A stretch of DNA of 54,797 bases from Pseudomonadota bacterium (GTDB lineage Bacteria > Desulfobacterota > Syntrophia > Syntrophales > UBA8958). Below are positions 42,106 through 50,952 of this stretch, piece by piece. The DNA lies in NCBI GenBank assembly GCA_030057915.1, contig JASGUC010000030.1, positions 1 through 54,797 of the forward strand, written 5' to 3'. The notes under the pieces are model-generated. The model searched no databases. It worked only from the letters and a program-made list of their open reading frames with translations, and was not told the DNA's origin. Made by a program: the position numbers and the translations under genes. The first letter of the stretch is position 1, and each line of letters starts with the position of its first letter.

Positions 42106-42535
42106 CGGATGATGATCCATGAACCCCGGCGGTCCGGGGCAGGGTCGGCTTTTGCCTCCGCCCCTCTCCGGGCCGGCTTTCACTCCCGCCGTCTTACGTC
42201 TGACAGAACACGGTCGATGAACTCGCAAAAGTCAAAAAATCGAGATCCGCGCCTAGTGATTTCAATAATCCTAATCATGGCAGTTTGTTAAAGATTTCTC
42301 CCTTCTGTCGAAATGACAAAAATGGTGGTTATTCAAAGCTCTCAGATTGTGATTTGTTTGCCCGCGCTTTTGCCAGGCGGCGCGGGTAATGAAAGCAGCG
42401 GGTTGCGAAGATCGACGGCATGGGGCCGTCGGTTGTGCAACGGTCTCGAAACGATGCCCCCCGTCCGGGGCCTTTCCCCGGGGGGCCCGGGAGGAAAGGC
42501 GTCGGCGGTCGCAAGCGGTGGCGCGATCATGCAGG

Positions 42536-42631
42536 GTAAATTTATTCTCAATGTAAGCAGTTGATTTTGAATGATTTACTAAAACTGAGGCACGTCCAGT
42601 TTTCAGCCACTTAGAGATTGAACAAATTTGC
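42536..42631. repeat. 96-bp MITE-like element, copy 2
   Basis: Second copy of the element at 8450-8545, ends GTAAATTTATTCT and GAACAAATTTGC (imperfect inverted repeat). The internal hairpin keeps its pairing through a changed base pair (AAAACTG with CAGTTTT). The upstream stretch 42106-42535 has no gene; it holds a CGACGG/CCGTCG hairpin and a relic of the GAGACCTTTG repeat end near 42330. Confidence 0.65.
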
Positions 42632-42653
42632 CGTGCGCGATCATGATTATCCC

Positions 42654-42682
42654 TTGACGCGGAGGAAAAGCTTCCCTATACT
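42654..42682 (+). promoter_or_regulatory. Strong sigma-70-type promoter
   Basis: TTGACG (42654-42659) and TATACT (42677-42682) are separated by exactly 17 bp, five of six and five of six matches to consensus. It reads into tandem short repeats with no credible gene for about 600 bp, so it may drive a non-coding transcript. Confidence 0.6.
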
Positions 42683-42692
42683 CCGGGACGCT

Positions 42693-42860
42693 GATAGCTC
42701 ATAGGTCATAGGCTATAGGTCATAGGCTATAGGTCATAGGAAAAAATATATGTGCAAAATCCCGCCAGCTACCAGCTACCAGCCACCAGCCACCAGCCAC
42801 GGGCCACCAGCCACCAGCCACGGGCCACCAGCCACGAGCCACCAGCTATCAGCTACGAGC
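42693..42860 (+). repeat. Two short tandem-repeat blocks, ATAGGTC/ATAGGCT and CCACCAG heptamers
   Basis: Positions 42693-42740 repeat CATAGGTCATAGGCTATAGGT (7-bp units, paired into 14). Positions 42764-42860 repeat CCAGCCA/CCACGGG/CCAGCTA heptamers about thirteen times. The second block is translatable as a PPATSHG repeat but lacks a ribosome site and relatives. Heptamer tracts of this kind occur in other bacteria as simple repeats. The 1190-bp gap 42106-43296 has no other gene. Confidence 0.75.
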
Positions 42861-43030
42861 GACGGCATCGATCATTTTATTCCGGCGGCGGGTATGCGTC
42901 GGGAGGGCGATAAATCTCCGGGTCATGGATGTCTCCGGGGTGGCGCCGCCTACGCAAGTCGCCGTGAATGCCCTGGGATGACCAGAGAGGGCGGGCAACG
43001 CCGCCTCGGCGGGGAGGCATGGCCGTTGAC

Positions 43031-43092
43031 GGATGGCGGCCCGCTGGGCCTCGCGGCGGTCGCCGCGGGTCGCCATCCAAAAAAATTTTTTT
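43031..43092 (+). terminator. Large hairpin followed by A7T7
   Basis: GGATGGCGGCCCG pairs with CGGGTCGCCATCC over 13 bp (one G-T), enclosing a GCGGC/GCCGC stem, and is followed by AAAAAAATTTTTTT (43079-43092). It is probably a terminator on the plus strand, with the A-tract giving it a bidirectional look. It would end a transcript from the promoter at 42654. A further CCGGCC hairpin lies at about 43195-43214. Confidence 0.5.
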
Positions 43093-43296
43093 GGGAAGGG
43101 GGGATGAATAGAGCGAAGAGAGGGGGAAGCATCTGTCGCCGCGGACGCGGCGGCGTTTAAACGACAAGGGACCCTTGAAAAGAAAAGCCCTTGCCGGCCG
43201 GGATCATCGCCGGCCGTTGTTTTCACGGCGCGACAAGGCCAAGAGGCGGGATGGGCGGGGGGTCTCGAAAAGAGAAATCAATGAGGGAGAAAAGTG

Positions 43297-43746
43297 ATGA
43301 AGAAATTGTTTTTGGCGATGCTGATCTGTCTGTTGACGGCGGGATTCGTCTATGCGGCGGAAAAGGGAACGGCCAAGGAGGCCCAGGACATGGTCAACAA
43401 GGCTATCTCCTATTTCAAGGCCAATGGCAAGGACAAGGCGTTTGCCGCCATTAACGACCCCAAGGGGCAGTTCGTGAAAAAGGACCTCTATGTATATGTG
43501 TTCGATTTCAACTACGTATGCCTGGCCCATGGGGCCAACAAGGCGCTGATCGGCAAGAACTTGAAGGAACTCAAGGACACCAACGGGAAGCAATTCATGA
43601 AGGCCTTGGTTGACAACGCCCAGGCGAAGGGAAAGGGCTGGGAGGATTATCAGTGGACAAACCCGGTGACCAAGAAAATCGAGGCAAAATCCACATATTA
43701 CACCAAGGAAGGGAGTTACGTTTTCTGCTGCGGGATCTATAAATGA
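43297..43746 (+). CDS. Secreted single-Cache-domain protein
   Basis: Protein of 149 residues: signal peptide KKLFLAMLICLLTAGFVYAA, then one sCache_2-like domain (EAQDMVNKAISYFKANGKDKAFAAINDPKGQFVKKDLYVYVFDFNYVCLAHGANKALIGKNL, GWEDYQWTNPVTKKIEAKSTYY, YVFCCGIYK). Stand-alone periplasmic Cache proteins probably bind small ligands and can present them to a receptor. It lies 68 bp upstream of a chemoreceptor that has no Cache domain of its own, which suggests a pair. ATG 43297 is favoured over GTG 43294 by the spacing from GAGGGAG. Confidence 0.88.
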   Translation: MKKLFLAMLICLLTAGFVYAAEKGTAKEAQDMVNKAISYFKANGKDKAFAAINDPKGQFVKKDLYVYVFDFNYVCLAHGANKALIGKNLKELKDTNGKQFMKALVDNAQAKGKGWEDYQWTNPVTKKIEAKSTYYTKEGSYVFCCGIYK

Positions 43747-43814
43747 CCCAAACTTGTCATTGACCGCCGGCCGGCCCCGCCCGCCGGCGGTCCCCAATTA
43801 AGAGGAACAGGAAG

Positions 43815-45407
43815 ATGAGACGTATTATCAATAATTTGAAAATGTCTAAAAAATTGTTCCTGGCACCTACGATAGCCGTGTTCTTTCTACTGGTCCTGGC
43901 CTATGTATCCTATTACGGTCTCGCCTCTCAAAAGACCGCCCTGGAGGACATCTTCAACAACCGTTTCAAGGGTTATCAGAACAGCTCCGAGATCATTCAA
44001 AATATCGCCAATGTTCATGCCAACCTATACAAGGTGATCAGTTGGGCCGGCGCCAATATCGACGCGGAAAAGACGGAGAACCTGGGCAAGGAACAGCGGA
44101 AGACCATCGAGAAGACCCTTGGCCATATTCAGGATGTCATTAAATCCGAAGGTCTCACCCCGGAGGAGAAGAAACTCTACCAGGAGACCTTGCAGCAATT
44201 GAAGGATTATCAGACGCCGGCCATCGGGATCCTCGACATGGCCACCACGGACCTCAACGCCGCCACCCTGTTCATGGCCAATACGGACGATAAATACCGG
44301 ATCCTGAGCAACACCTTGGAACAATTGATGGCCATCGAGACGAAACTCAGCCGGGAGAAATACGATGCGGCCCTGGCCAGCTTCGCCATGGTCCTCAAGG
44401 TCTTCATTCTCGTGATGGTGGTGGCGGTGGTTATCTTTGTCGTCATCAATGTATTTATGGCGAGGATCATCACCCTCCCCATCATGGAGACCATCGGGGC
44501 GGTGAGGAGGGTCGCGGAGGGAGATCTTACCAAGGATATCGATGTCCACTCCCGGGACGAGATCGGGGAACTCGCCCGGGCGGTGAATATCATGCAGAAC
44601 AAGATGGGCGACGCGGTAGGTCAATCCCTCTCCACCTCCCAGGTCCTGGCCGATGCGGCCGCGGAACAGGCCGCGACCCTGGAGGAGACGTCCGCCTCCC
44701 TGGATGAGGTGGCCTCCATGACCAGGCGCAACGCCGACAACACCAACGAGGCGAACAGTTTGATGAATTCGGCGAAACAGGCCATCCAGAAGGCCAATGG
44801 CTCGATGGGCGACCTCACCTCGTCGATGAAACAGATCGCCTCGGCGAGCGAGCAGACCCAGAAGATAGTGAAGAGCATCGACGAGATAGCGTTCCAGACA
44901 AACCTCCTGGCCTTGAATGCCGCCGTCGAGGCCGCACGGGCGGGCGAGGCGGGCGCCGGCTTCGCCGTTGTCGCCGAAGAGGTGCGAAATCTCGCCATGC
45001 GCGCCACGGAAGCGGCGCGCAACACCTCCGAACTCATCGACGACATCGCCGTCAAGGTGCGGGACGGGGACGCCCTGGTCAACACGACGAACGACGCCTT
45101 CCAGCAGGTTACCGCCAGTTCCGCGAAGGTCGTGGAGTTGATGGCGGAGATCGCCGCCGCGTCCCAAGAGCAGTCCCAGGGGATAGACCAGGTCAATAGC
45201 GCCGTTGCCGGGATGAACGAGGTGACCCAGCAGAACGCCGCCAGCGCCGAGGAGTTGGCGGCGGTCATGTCGATTTTCAGGGTCCGCCAGGATTTTGACC
45301 CGCAAGGGCGCAGGGAGGTACGAAAGGCATTGCCCGCGGCGGGGACGGCGCGGAGGGAAAGGGACCCGAAAAGGGCCATCCCCATGGACGACGAGGGGGA
45401 GTTTTGA
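43815..45407 (+). CDS. Methyl-accepting chemotaxis protein with four-helix-bundle-type sensor
   Basis: Chemoreceptor of 530 residues. Two membrane segments (about 15-35 and 193-217) enclose a helical periplasmic region of about 155 residues of the 4HB/Tar-like type. A HAMP domain follows ([28 protein letters not shown]), then the signalling tip [40 protein letters not shown]. The C-terminus ends in a basic linker and the short acidic IPMDDEGEF. It follows the secreted Cache protein, which may deliver its ligand. Convergent with lptG. Confidence 0.93.
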   Translation: MRRIINNLKMSKKLFLAPTIAVFFLLVLAYVSYYGLASQKTALEDIFNNRFKGYQNSSEIIQNIANVHANLYKVISWAGANIDAEKTENLGKEQRKTIEKTLGHIQDVIKSEGLTPEEKKLYQETLQQLKDYQTPAIGILDMATTDLNAATLFMANTDDKYRILSNTLEQLMAIETKLSREKYDAALASFAMVLKVFILVMVVAVVIFVVINVFMARIITLPIMETIGAVRRVAEGDLTKDIDVHSRDEIGELARAVNIMQNKMGDAVGQSLSTSQVLADAAAEQAATLEETSASLDEVASMTRRNADNTNEANSLMNSAKQAIQKANGSMGDLTSSMKQIASASEQTQKIVKSIDEIAFQTNLLALNAAVEAARAGEAGAGFAVVAEEVRNLAMRATEAARNTSELIDDIAVKVRDGDALVNTTNDAFQQVTASSAKVVELMAEIAAASQEQSQGIDQVNSAVAGMNEVTQQNAASAEELAAVMSIFRVRQDFDPQGRREVRKALPAAGTARRERDPKRAIPMDDEGEF

Positions 45408-45527
45408 GGAGGATTCTCTTGGCGAGTAAATCGGGCGACGGTTGTGAACGCCCCCGGTTTCCTCACCCGGCGTCGGGCGGCTATCCCCACGAAGCACATA
45501 TTTTCATCGAAGCTCCGCCGGTGAGGT

Positions 45528-46610
45528 TCAGGTGTTGACCCGGCGGATCAGCCAGTAGGCCGCCCCGCCGAAGAGCAGATTGGGCAGCCAGGCCGCCAGC
45601 GCGGGAGGCAGGCTCCCGGAGCGGCCCAGGGAGAGGGAGAAGGCGAAGACCAGCCAGTAGGAAAAGCCGATGATGACCCCGGCGCCGATGCTCTGGGCCG
45701 TCCCGCCGCTCCGCTCCGACCGGAGGGAGAAGCTGACGCCGATGGCCAGGAGGATCAGGCTGACCACGCTGAAGGCCAGCTTGCCCTGGAGATCGACGCG
45801 GTAGCGGGTGGCGTCGTAGCCCTCCCTCTCCAGCTTCCTGACGTAGGGATACAGCTCGAAGAAGCCCATCTTGTCCGCCTCTTTCTGCGCCTGCCTGAAA
45901 TCGTCGGGTTTTTCCGGCATATCTATCGCCAAAACCGCATGGCGCTCCAGATTGGGGAAGCCGCCGCCGGGGGGCTGGGAAACGATCAGGACGTTCTCGA
46001 AGATCCATTTGCCGTCCCGCCAGCGGGCCTTTTCCGCATCTATGCGCCTTGCCAGCCGGAAGGACGAATCGAGGCAGTGGATGGTGACGCCGTGGAGGGA
46101 GTTGTCCTTCCCGTCGAACATCCGGACGTTGTAGATGGCATTGCCTCCCCGGCGCCAGATCTCGTGCTGCTTGAAGATCCCCAGGGCCTCCTGCTTCTGG
46201 ACCTCCACCAGACGAATGTATTCCGCCCGGTGGAAGGAGCGGGGGGCGATGAGTTCGCTGAAGAAGAAGAGGATGACGCTCACCGCCAGGCAGATGAAGA
46301 CCACGGGCAGGCTGAGACGGTAGAGGCTCACGCCATTGGCCTTCACGGCGACGATCTCGTTGTGCCTCGACATGGCCCCGAAGGTCATGAGGGTCGCCAG
46401 GAGGATCACGGCGGGCGTGATCTGAGAGACGATCGTGGGGATCATGTAGAAGAAATGCCCCGCCATCTGGGCGACCGTGGCGTCGTTGCTGATGAACATC
46501 CGGATCTTGCCGAAGAAGTCGATGATCAGGTAGATCGAGACGATGGAGGCCATCACGAGCAAAAATAGCTTCAGATATTCACCGATGAGGTAGCGGTCCA
46601 GGATCTTCAC
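45528..46610 (-). CDS. lptG: LPS export permease LptG
   Basis: YjgP/YjgQ-family inner-membrane permease of 360 residues. It has about six membrane segments: three near the N-terminus (KLFLLVMASIVSIYLIIDFF, IPTIVSQITPAVILLATLMTFGAM, SLPVVFICLAVSVILFFF), a periplasmic beta-jellyroll of about 150 residues, and three near the C-terminus (KLAFSVVSLILLAIGVSFSL and on). LptFG with LptB2 extracts lipopolysaccharide from the membrane. It overlaps lptF by 4 bp (ATGA), so the pair is coupled. Its presence argues for an outer membrane with LPS. Confidence 0.92.
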   Translation of the reverse strand: MKILDRYLIGEYLKLFLLVMASIVSIYLIIDFFGKIRMFISNDATVAQMAGHFFYMIPTIVSQITPAVILLATLMTFGAMSRHNEIVAVKANGVSLYRLSLPVVFICLAVSVILFFFSELIAPRSFHRAEYIRLVEVQKQEALGIFKQHEIWRRGGNAIYNVRMFDGKDNSLHGVTIHCLDSSFRLARRIDAEKARWRDGKWIFENVLIVSQPPGGGFPNLERHAVLAIDMPEKPDDFRQAQKEADKMGFFELYPYVRKLEREGYDATRYRVDLQGKLAFSVVSLILLAIGVSFSLRSERSGGTAQSIGAGVIIGFSYWLVFAFSLSLGRSGSLPPALAAWLPNLLFGGAAYWLIRRVNT

Positions 46611-47761
46611 GGTTCGTCGCGCCTTTCCCGGAAGCCGATCCGAAGGGGCTTCTCCGCCGCCGCCTGGAGATACAGCCAGAGGCCGACGATCCCCAGGACG
46701 ATGTTGGGTGCCCAGGCGCCGATGAAAGGCGTCAGTCGCCCCGTTTCCGCCAGGGCCTCGCCGCCCAGGCGGAGGAGATAATAGGCGATGACCACGGCCA
46801 GGCCGATGGTGAACCCCCAGTATTTGACGGTGCGGTGTTTCCTGATTCCCAGGGGGATGGCGAGGATGCCGAACGCCAGGGTGGAGAAGGGAATGGAGAA
46901 CTTCTTGTTGATTTCGATGGCCAGCTCCCGCAGGTCCGCATCCTTGAGCTTCTTGTCCCGCATCCGCCGTAGCATTTCGCCCACGGTCATTTCGGTGCTG
47001 GCCTTGGTCTTCTCGGCGTCGCCGACCGCCGTCGTCCCGAAATCCAGCTTGAGGTCATAGCGGCTGAAGTCCATCCGCCGGTAGTTGCGGAGATTCCGGT
47101 CCACGCTGTGGGTGGCGCCGTTTTCCAGGCGCAGCGTTACGGTCATGGCCCGGGGATCGGCGACGAGATAGGCCTTTTCGGCGATTATGGCGCGCTGTTC
47201 CTCGGCGTTGCGGGTGTCGGAGATCAGGACCCCTTCCATGTGCTCGCCCCGGACCGGAACCTTGTCGGCGTAGAGTAGGATGCCGCTAAATTCGTCATTG
47301 AAGACCTTTTCCTTGATCCCGGCGCTGGCCTTCTGCCGGGCCAGGTCGAACAGCAGGGTCTTGACGGCGAGATTGCCGTAGGGGGCGAGGTAGTGGCCGG
47401 TCAGGGCCGTGAGCAGGAAGCAGACCGCCGCCGCCGCGAAGATGGGACGGGACAGCCGGTGGAGGCTCAGCCCCGCCGCCTTCAGGACAAGGAATTCGTT
47501 GTCGCCGGAGAGGCGGCCCAGCCCCATCATGATGGCCACGAACAGGGAGATGGGGATGGTGAACAGAAGAAACGACGGCATCAGGTAGATGACCAGCAGG
47601 GCGATGTCTAAAACCCGGATCCCCTTGTTCACCATGAGGTCCATGAGCTGAAGGATCCTCCCCATGAGCAGGACGAAGGTGAGGATGAGGAGGATCATGA
47701 GAAAGGGGAAGACGATCTCCTTCAGGATATAGCGATCGACGATCTTGTTCATGATCCTCAT
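46607..47761 (-). CDS. lptF: LPS export permease LptF
   Basis: Companion permease of 384 residues with the same layout: membrane segments PFLMILLILTFVLLMGRIL, LMPSFLLFTIPISLFVAIMMGLGR and IFAAAAVCFLLTALTGHYLA, a periplasmic domain, then IPFSTLAFGILAIPLGI, YWGFTIGLAVVIAYYLL and WAPNIVLGIVGLWLYL. The SGDNEFLVLKAAGLSLHRL stretch is a family hallmark for LptF. The start is ATG 47761 or ATG 47752 (MNKIVDRY); both have partial ribosome sites. The order lptF-lptG matches other genomes. Confidence 0.92.
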   Translation of the reverse strand: MRIMNKIVDRYILKEIVFPFLMILLILTFVLLMGRILQLMDLMVNKGIRVLDIALLVIYLMPSFLLFTIPISLFVAIMMGLGRLSGDNEFLVLKAAGLSLHRLSRPIFAAAAVCFLLTALTGHYLAPYGNLAVKTLLFDLARQKASAGIKEKVFNDEFSGILLYADKVPVRGEHMEGVLISDTRNAEEQRAIIAEKAYLVADPRAMTVTLRLENGATHSVDRNLRNYRRMDFSRYDLKLDFGTTAVGDAEKTKASTEMTVGEMLRRMRDKKLKDADLRELAIEINKKFSIPFSTLAFGILAIPLGIRKHRTVKYWGFTIGLAVVIAYYLLRLGGEALAETGRLTPFIGAWAPNIVLGIVGLWLYLQAAAEKPLRIGFRERRDEP

Positions 47762-47767
47762 GGGGTC

Positions 47768-48484
47768 CTACATCATGAGCTTCAGCGGTTCGATGTATTC
47801 CGGATCTTCCCTGTCCATGATCTCCACGATGGACTTGTGCATCCTTTTTTTCATCTCCCCGAAGATGGCCCGCTTCTTCCGGAAGGTCTTGGCGAAGGCC
47901 ACGGACTCCTTCATGAGTTCTTCATGATCCGCGCAGGCCTTGACGATGACGTGATGTTCCTCCAGTTCCTTGGCCCCCATGCGCTTGCCGCTGAAGACGG
48001 CCTCCTCGAATTTGTAATAGGGCAGGGCCTTTCTCAGCAGGGCGAACATGCCCGGGAGAAAGGGGATGCTGATGTCCACCTCGGGGAAGCAGAAGAACCC
48101 CTTGTCGGATTTCATGAACCGGAAGTCGCAGGCGCAGGCCAAGATGCTGCCGTCCCCGTAGGCGTGACCGCCGATGGCGGCGACGACGGGCATGGGATAC
48201 AAAAGTATTCGCCTGAAGATCCGGTTGAGACCGTACATGAAGTCCTTGATGGCCTGGAAATCCTGCTTGCCGAAGACGTCCATCATCCAGGCCAGGTCGA
48301 TGCCCTGGGACCAGTTCTTGGGGTCGTTGGAGGCGATGACGACGGCGGTGATGTCCTCCTCGGCTTCGATTTCGTCGAAGGCCCTCAAAATGGCCTCGAT
48401 AAAGGCGGGGTTATGGCGGTTCTCGCCATTGGTCATGGTAACGACGGCGACGTTCTCATCCTTGGTCCATTCCAATACGGCCAT
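47768..48484 (-). CDS. Enoyl-CoA hydratase/isomerase-family protein
   Basis: Crotonase-fold protein of 238 residues. VAVVTMTNGENRHNPAFIEAIL, NDPKNWSQGIDLAWM (oxyanion-hole region), MPVVAAIGGHAYGDGSILACACDFRFM and FCFPEVDISIPFLPG are the family segments. The two catalytic glutamates of classic hydratases are not clearly in place (E at FPEVD is kept), so isomerase or another acyl-CoA reaction is possible. The C-terminal part is Lys-rich. GGGAGGA precedes ATG 48484. The stop lies 6 bp from lptF, so they may be co-transcribed, without an obvious functional link. Confidence 0.87.
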   Translation of the reverse strand: MAVLEWTKDENVAVVTMTNGENRHNPAFIEAILRAFDEIEAEEDITAVVIASNDPKNWSQGIDLAWMMDVFGKQDFQAIKDFMYGLNRIFRRILLYPMPVVAAIGGHAYGDGSILACACDFRFMKSDKGFFCFPEVDISIPFLPGMFALLRKALPYYKFEEAVFSGKRMGAKELEEHHVIVKACADHEELMKESVAFAKTFRKKRAIFGEMKKRMHKSIVEIMDREDPEYIEPLKLMM

Positions 48485-48627
48485 GTCTTGTGTTCCTCCC
48501 TGGGGGTGATTTAGGCGGCGACTGTTGACGACGCCGCTGTGAGTTAGCACAATAGCCGTGAAATTTCAATAATCTCAGGGGTGATAATCCATTTGACATT
48601 TTCCCTGGCGGAAGGATACAAGAAGAC

Positions 48628-50643
48628 ATGGAAGGGGCGCTGTTCAAAGACATCATTGTAATTTTCCTCGTCTCGGTGACGGTCATCTATCTCTTTTCCA
48701 AGCTCCGGATCCCCTCCATCGTCGGGTTCATCGTCGCCGGCGTTCTGGCCGGACCCGACGGGCTGAAACTGGTGGGCTCCGAGCAGAACGTGAAGGTTCT
48801 GGCCGAATTCGGCGTCGTGGCGCTGCTGTTTACCATCGGTCTGGAATTCTCCATCCGGACGCTGCTCAAGATGAAACGGGCGGTCCTCATCGGCGGGGGC
48901 GCGCAGGTGGGCCTTTCCATCCTGGCCGGCATGGCCTGCGCGCTGATGGGAGGGTTTCCCATCGGGCAGGCGGTGTTCTTCGGCTGCCTCCTCTCCCTGA
49001 GCAGCACCGCCATCGTCCTGAAGCTCCTTCAAGATCAGTCCCAGATCGACAGCCCCCAGGGAAGGGCGGCCCTGGCCATCCTCATCTTTCAGGACATCGT
49101 CGCCATCCCCATGATCCTCCTGGCCCCTCTTTTGGGCGGGATGGGGGGGGAGGTCGGCGAATCGCTCCTCTCGTTGCTGCTGAAGGGCGTCTTGACGATA
49201 GTCGCCGTTTACGTGGGCGCCCGCTGGGTCATCCCCTATCTCCTGTTCAACGTGGCCAAGACGAAGAACCGGGAGCTGTTTCTCCTGGTGATCATCGTGA
49301 TCTGTCTGGCCGTGGCCTGGATGACCAATGCCCTCGGCCTGTCCCTGGCCTTTGGGGCCTTCCTGGCCGGGCTGATCATCTCGGAATCGGAGTACAGCCA
49401 TGACGCCATCGGCCATGTCCTCCCCTTCCGGGATGTCTTTCTGAGCTTTTTCTTCGTGTCCATCGGCATGCTTCTCGATGTCGGGGCGGTGTTCGACCTG
49501 CCGGTGGTCGTCTTCCTGCTGGTGTTGGGGGTGATCCTCCTGAAGGCGGCGGTGGCCTTCCTGTCGGTGCTCCTCGAAGGCCTGCCCCTGCGGGCGGCCC
49601 TCATCGCCGGTCTGTCCCTCGGTCAGATCGGTGAGTTCTCCTTTGTCCTCTCCCTGGTGGGGGTGCGGCACGGGCTCATGGGCGGCCAGGTCTATCAGGT
49701 CTTTCTGGCCGTGTCGGTGATCACCATGGTGTTGAGTCCCTTTCTCCTGAGGATCGCCCCGGCCCTGGCCGAGCGGGCGGCACGCTGGCCCCTGCCGGCC
49801 CGCTGGAAGACCGGCGCTCCCATTCATCGATACGAGAAACGAATCCGACGCCGGGACCACCTGCTCGTCATCGGCTACGGCCTCAACGGCCGGAACGTGA
49901 GCCGGGCCGCGGCCAAAGCGGCGATCTCCTACATGATCCTGGAGATGAATCCCGAGACGGTGCGGCGGGAGCGGAAAGTCGGAGAGCCGATCTACTACGG
50001 CGACGCCACCCACGAGGCGGTGCTGCGCCACGCCGATATCGAGCACGCCCGGGCGATGGTCGTCGTCATCAACGACCCCCCGGCGACGCGGCGGATCACC
50101 GAACTGGCCAAACAGATGAATCCCAAACTCCACGTGATCGTCCGGACCCGCTTCATCCAGGAGATGAAGGCCCTCTACGACCTTGGGGCCGATGAGGTGA
50201 TCCCCGAGGAATTCGAGACCTCCGTGGAGATCTTCAGCCGGGTGCTGCGGAAATACCTGATCCCCAAACCGGAGATCGAGCAGTTCATCGCCGAGGTGCG
50301 TGCGGCGGGTTACGACATGTTCCGCAACGTGGCACCGGAATCCATCACCTGCTCTGACTTGAAGATCTGCCTTCCCGACGCGGAAATCGCCACCTTCCGG
50401 ATCGACGGGGAGGCCCCCGCGGCGGGCCGGACCGTGGCCGAGCTGGCCCTGCGGAAACGCCACGGGGTGACCCTCCTGACCATCCGCCGGGGGGAGGGGA
50501 TGATCTACAACCCCGAGGCGGAGACCTCGATCCTGGCCGGGGATATCCTGGTGGTCTTCGGCGCCCCGGAAAAACTGGCCGCCGCCGCGGATTTCTTTGC
50601 CCCGCCGGGCGCGGCGGCGACGGAAACGCTGGAGGACCGATGA
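48628..50643 (+). CDS. CPA2-family cation:proton antiporter with TrkA-N and TrkA-C domains
   Basis: Membrane protein of 671 residues: about 12 hydrophobic segments over residues 5-385 (FIVAGVLAGPDGLKLV, LLFTIGLEFSI, FQDIVAIPMILL with the conserved D, FFVSIGMLLD), then a TrkA-N (RCK) domain with HLLVIGYGLNGRNVSRAAAK and a TrkA-C domain near 570-655. It resembles KefB/YbaL-type potassium or sodium efflux exchangers gated by nucleotide. The ion cannot be fixed from sequence. Start ATG 48628 follows AGGATACAAGAAGAC. It is divergent from the hydratase gene. Confidence 0.92.
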   Translation: MEGALFKDIIVIFLVSVTVIYLFSKLRIPSIVGFIVAGVLAGPDGLKLVGSEQNVKVLAEFGVVALLFTIGLEFSIRTLLKMKRAVLIGGGAQVGLSILAGMACALMGGFPIGQAVFFGCLLSLSSTAIVLKLLQDQSQIDSPQGRAALAILIFQDIVAIPMILLAPLLGGMGGEVGESLLSLLLKGVLTIVAVYVGARWVIPYLLFNVAKTKNRELFLLVIIVICLAVAWMTNALGLSLAFGAFLAGLIISESEYSHDAIGHVLPFRDVFLSFFFVSIGMLLDVGAVFDLPVVVFLLVLGVILLKAAVAFLSVLLEGLPLRAALIAGLSLGQIGEFSFVLSLVGVRHGLMGGQVYQVFLAVSVITMVLSPFLLRIAPALAERAARWPLPARWKTGAPIHRYEKRIRRRDHLLVIGYGLNGRNVSRAAAKAAISYMILEMNPETVRRERKVGEPIYYGDATHEAVLRHADIEHARAMVVVINDPPATRRITELAKQMNPKLHVIVRTRFIQEMKALYDLGADEVIPEEFETSVEIFSRVLRKYLIPKPEIEQFIAEVRAAGYDMFRNVAPESITCSDLKICLPDAEIATFRIDGEAPAAGRTVAELALRKRHGVTLLTIRRGEGMIYNPEAETSILAGDILVVFGAPEKLAAAADFFAPPGAAATETLEDR

Positions 50644-50952
50644 GGCGCACCGTGTGGCGGGGCGCGCCCACGCCATTTTCGAGGGAACCGGGCCGTCGTG
50701 GCTGCGGGCCTCGTCATTCGAACGAAAAGAGAGCGCAATGGTAGGCGACCGACGGGGATGGAGAGGGGGCTCATCCCCCGCGGCCCGGCGAATCCCGTCT
50801 TTCGCTGACGGACCGCGGGATTCCTCCGCCCTTCCGGCCTGTCCAGGTCCGGGGTTAACCATGGCCGACAGGTGGGCGGCGAGGGGCGAGACGGGGACGT
50901 GGGACATGGGACCCGGGGTCCGCCGGCGCCCCACCGCCGGGAGGTTCCGCTC
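50644..50952 (+). other. GC-rich stretch without a gene
   Basis: The 309 bp between the antiporter and the GT39 gene are very GC-rich and open in several frames, but none has a family signature. The best upstream extension of GT39 would begin at 50872 without a ribosome site. I see no promoter or terminator. Confidence 0.4.

Noticed and set aside
42750-43160. ORF encoding PPATSHG repeats
   Set aside because: It arises from 7-bp tandem DNA repeats, has no ribosome site and continues into unrelated sequence.
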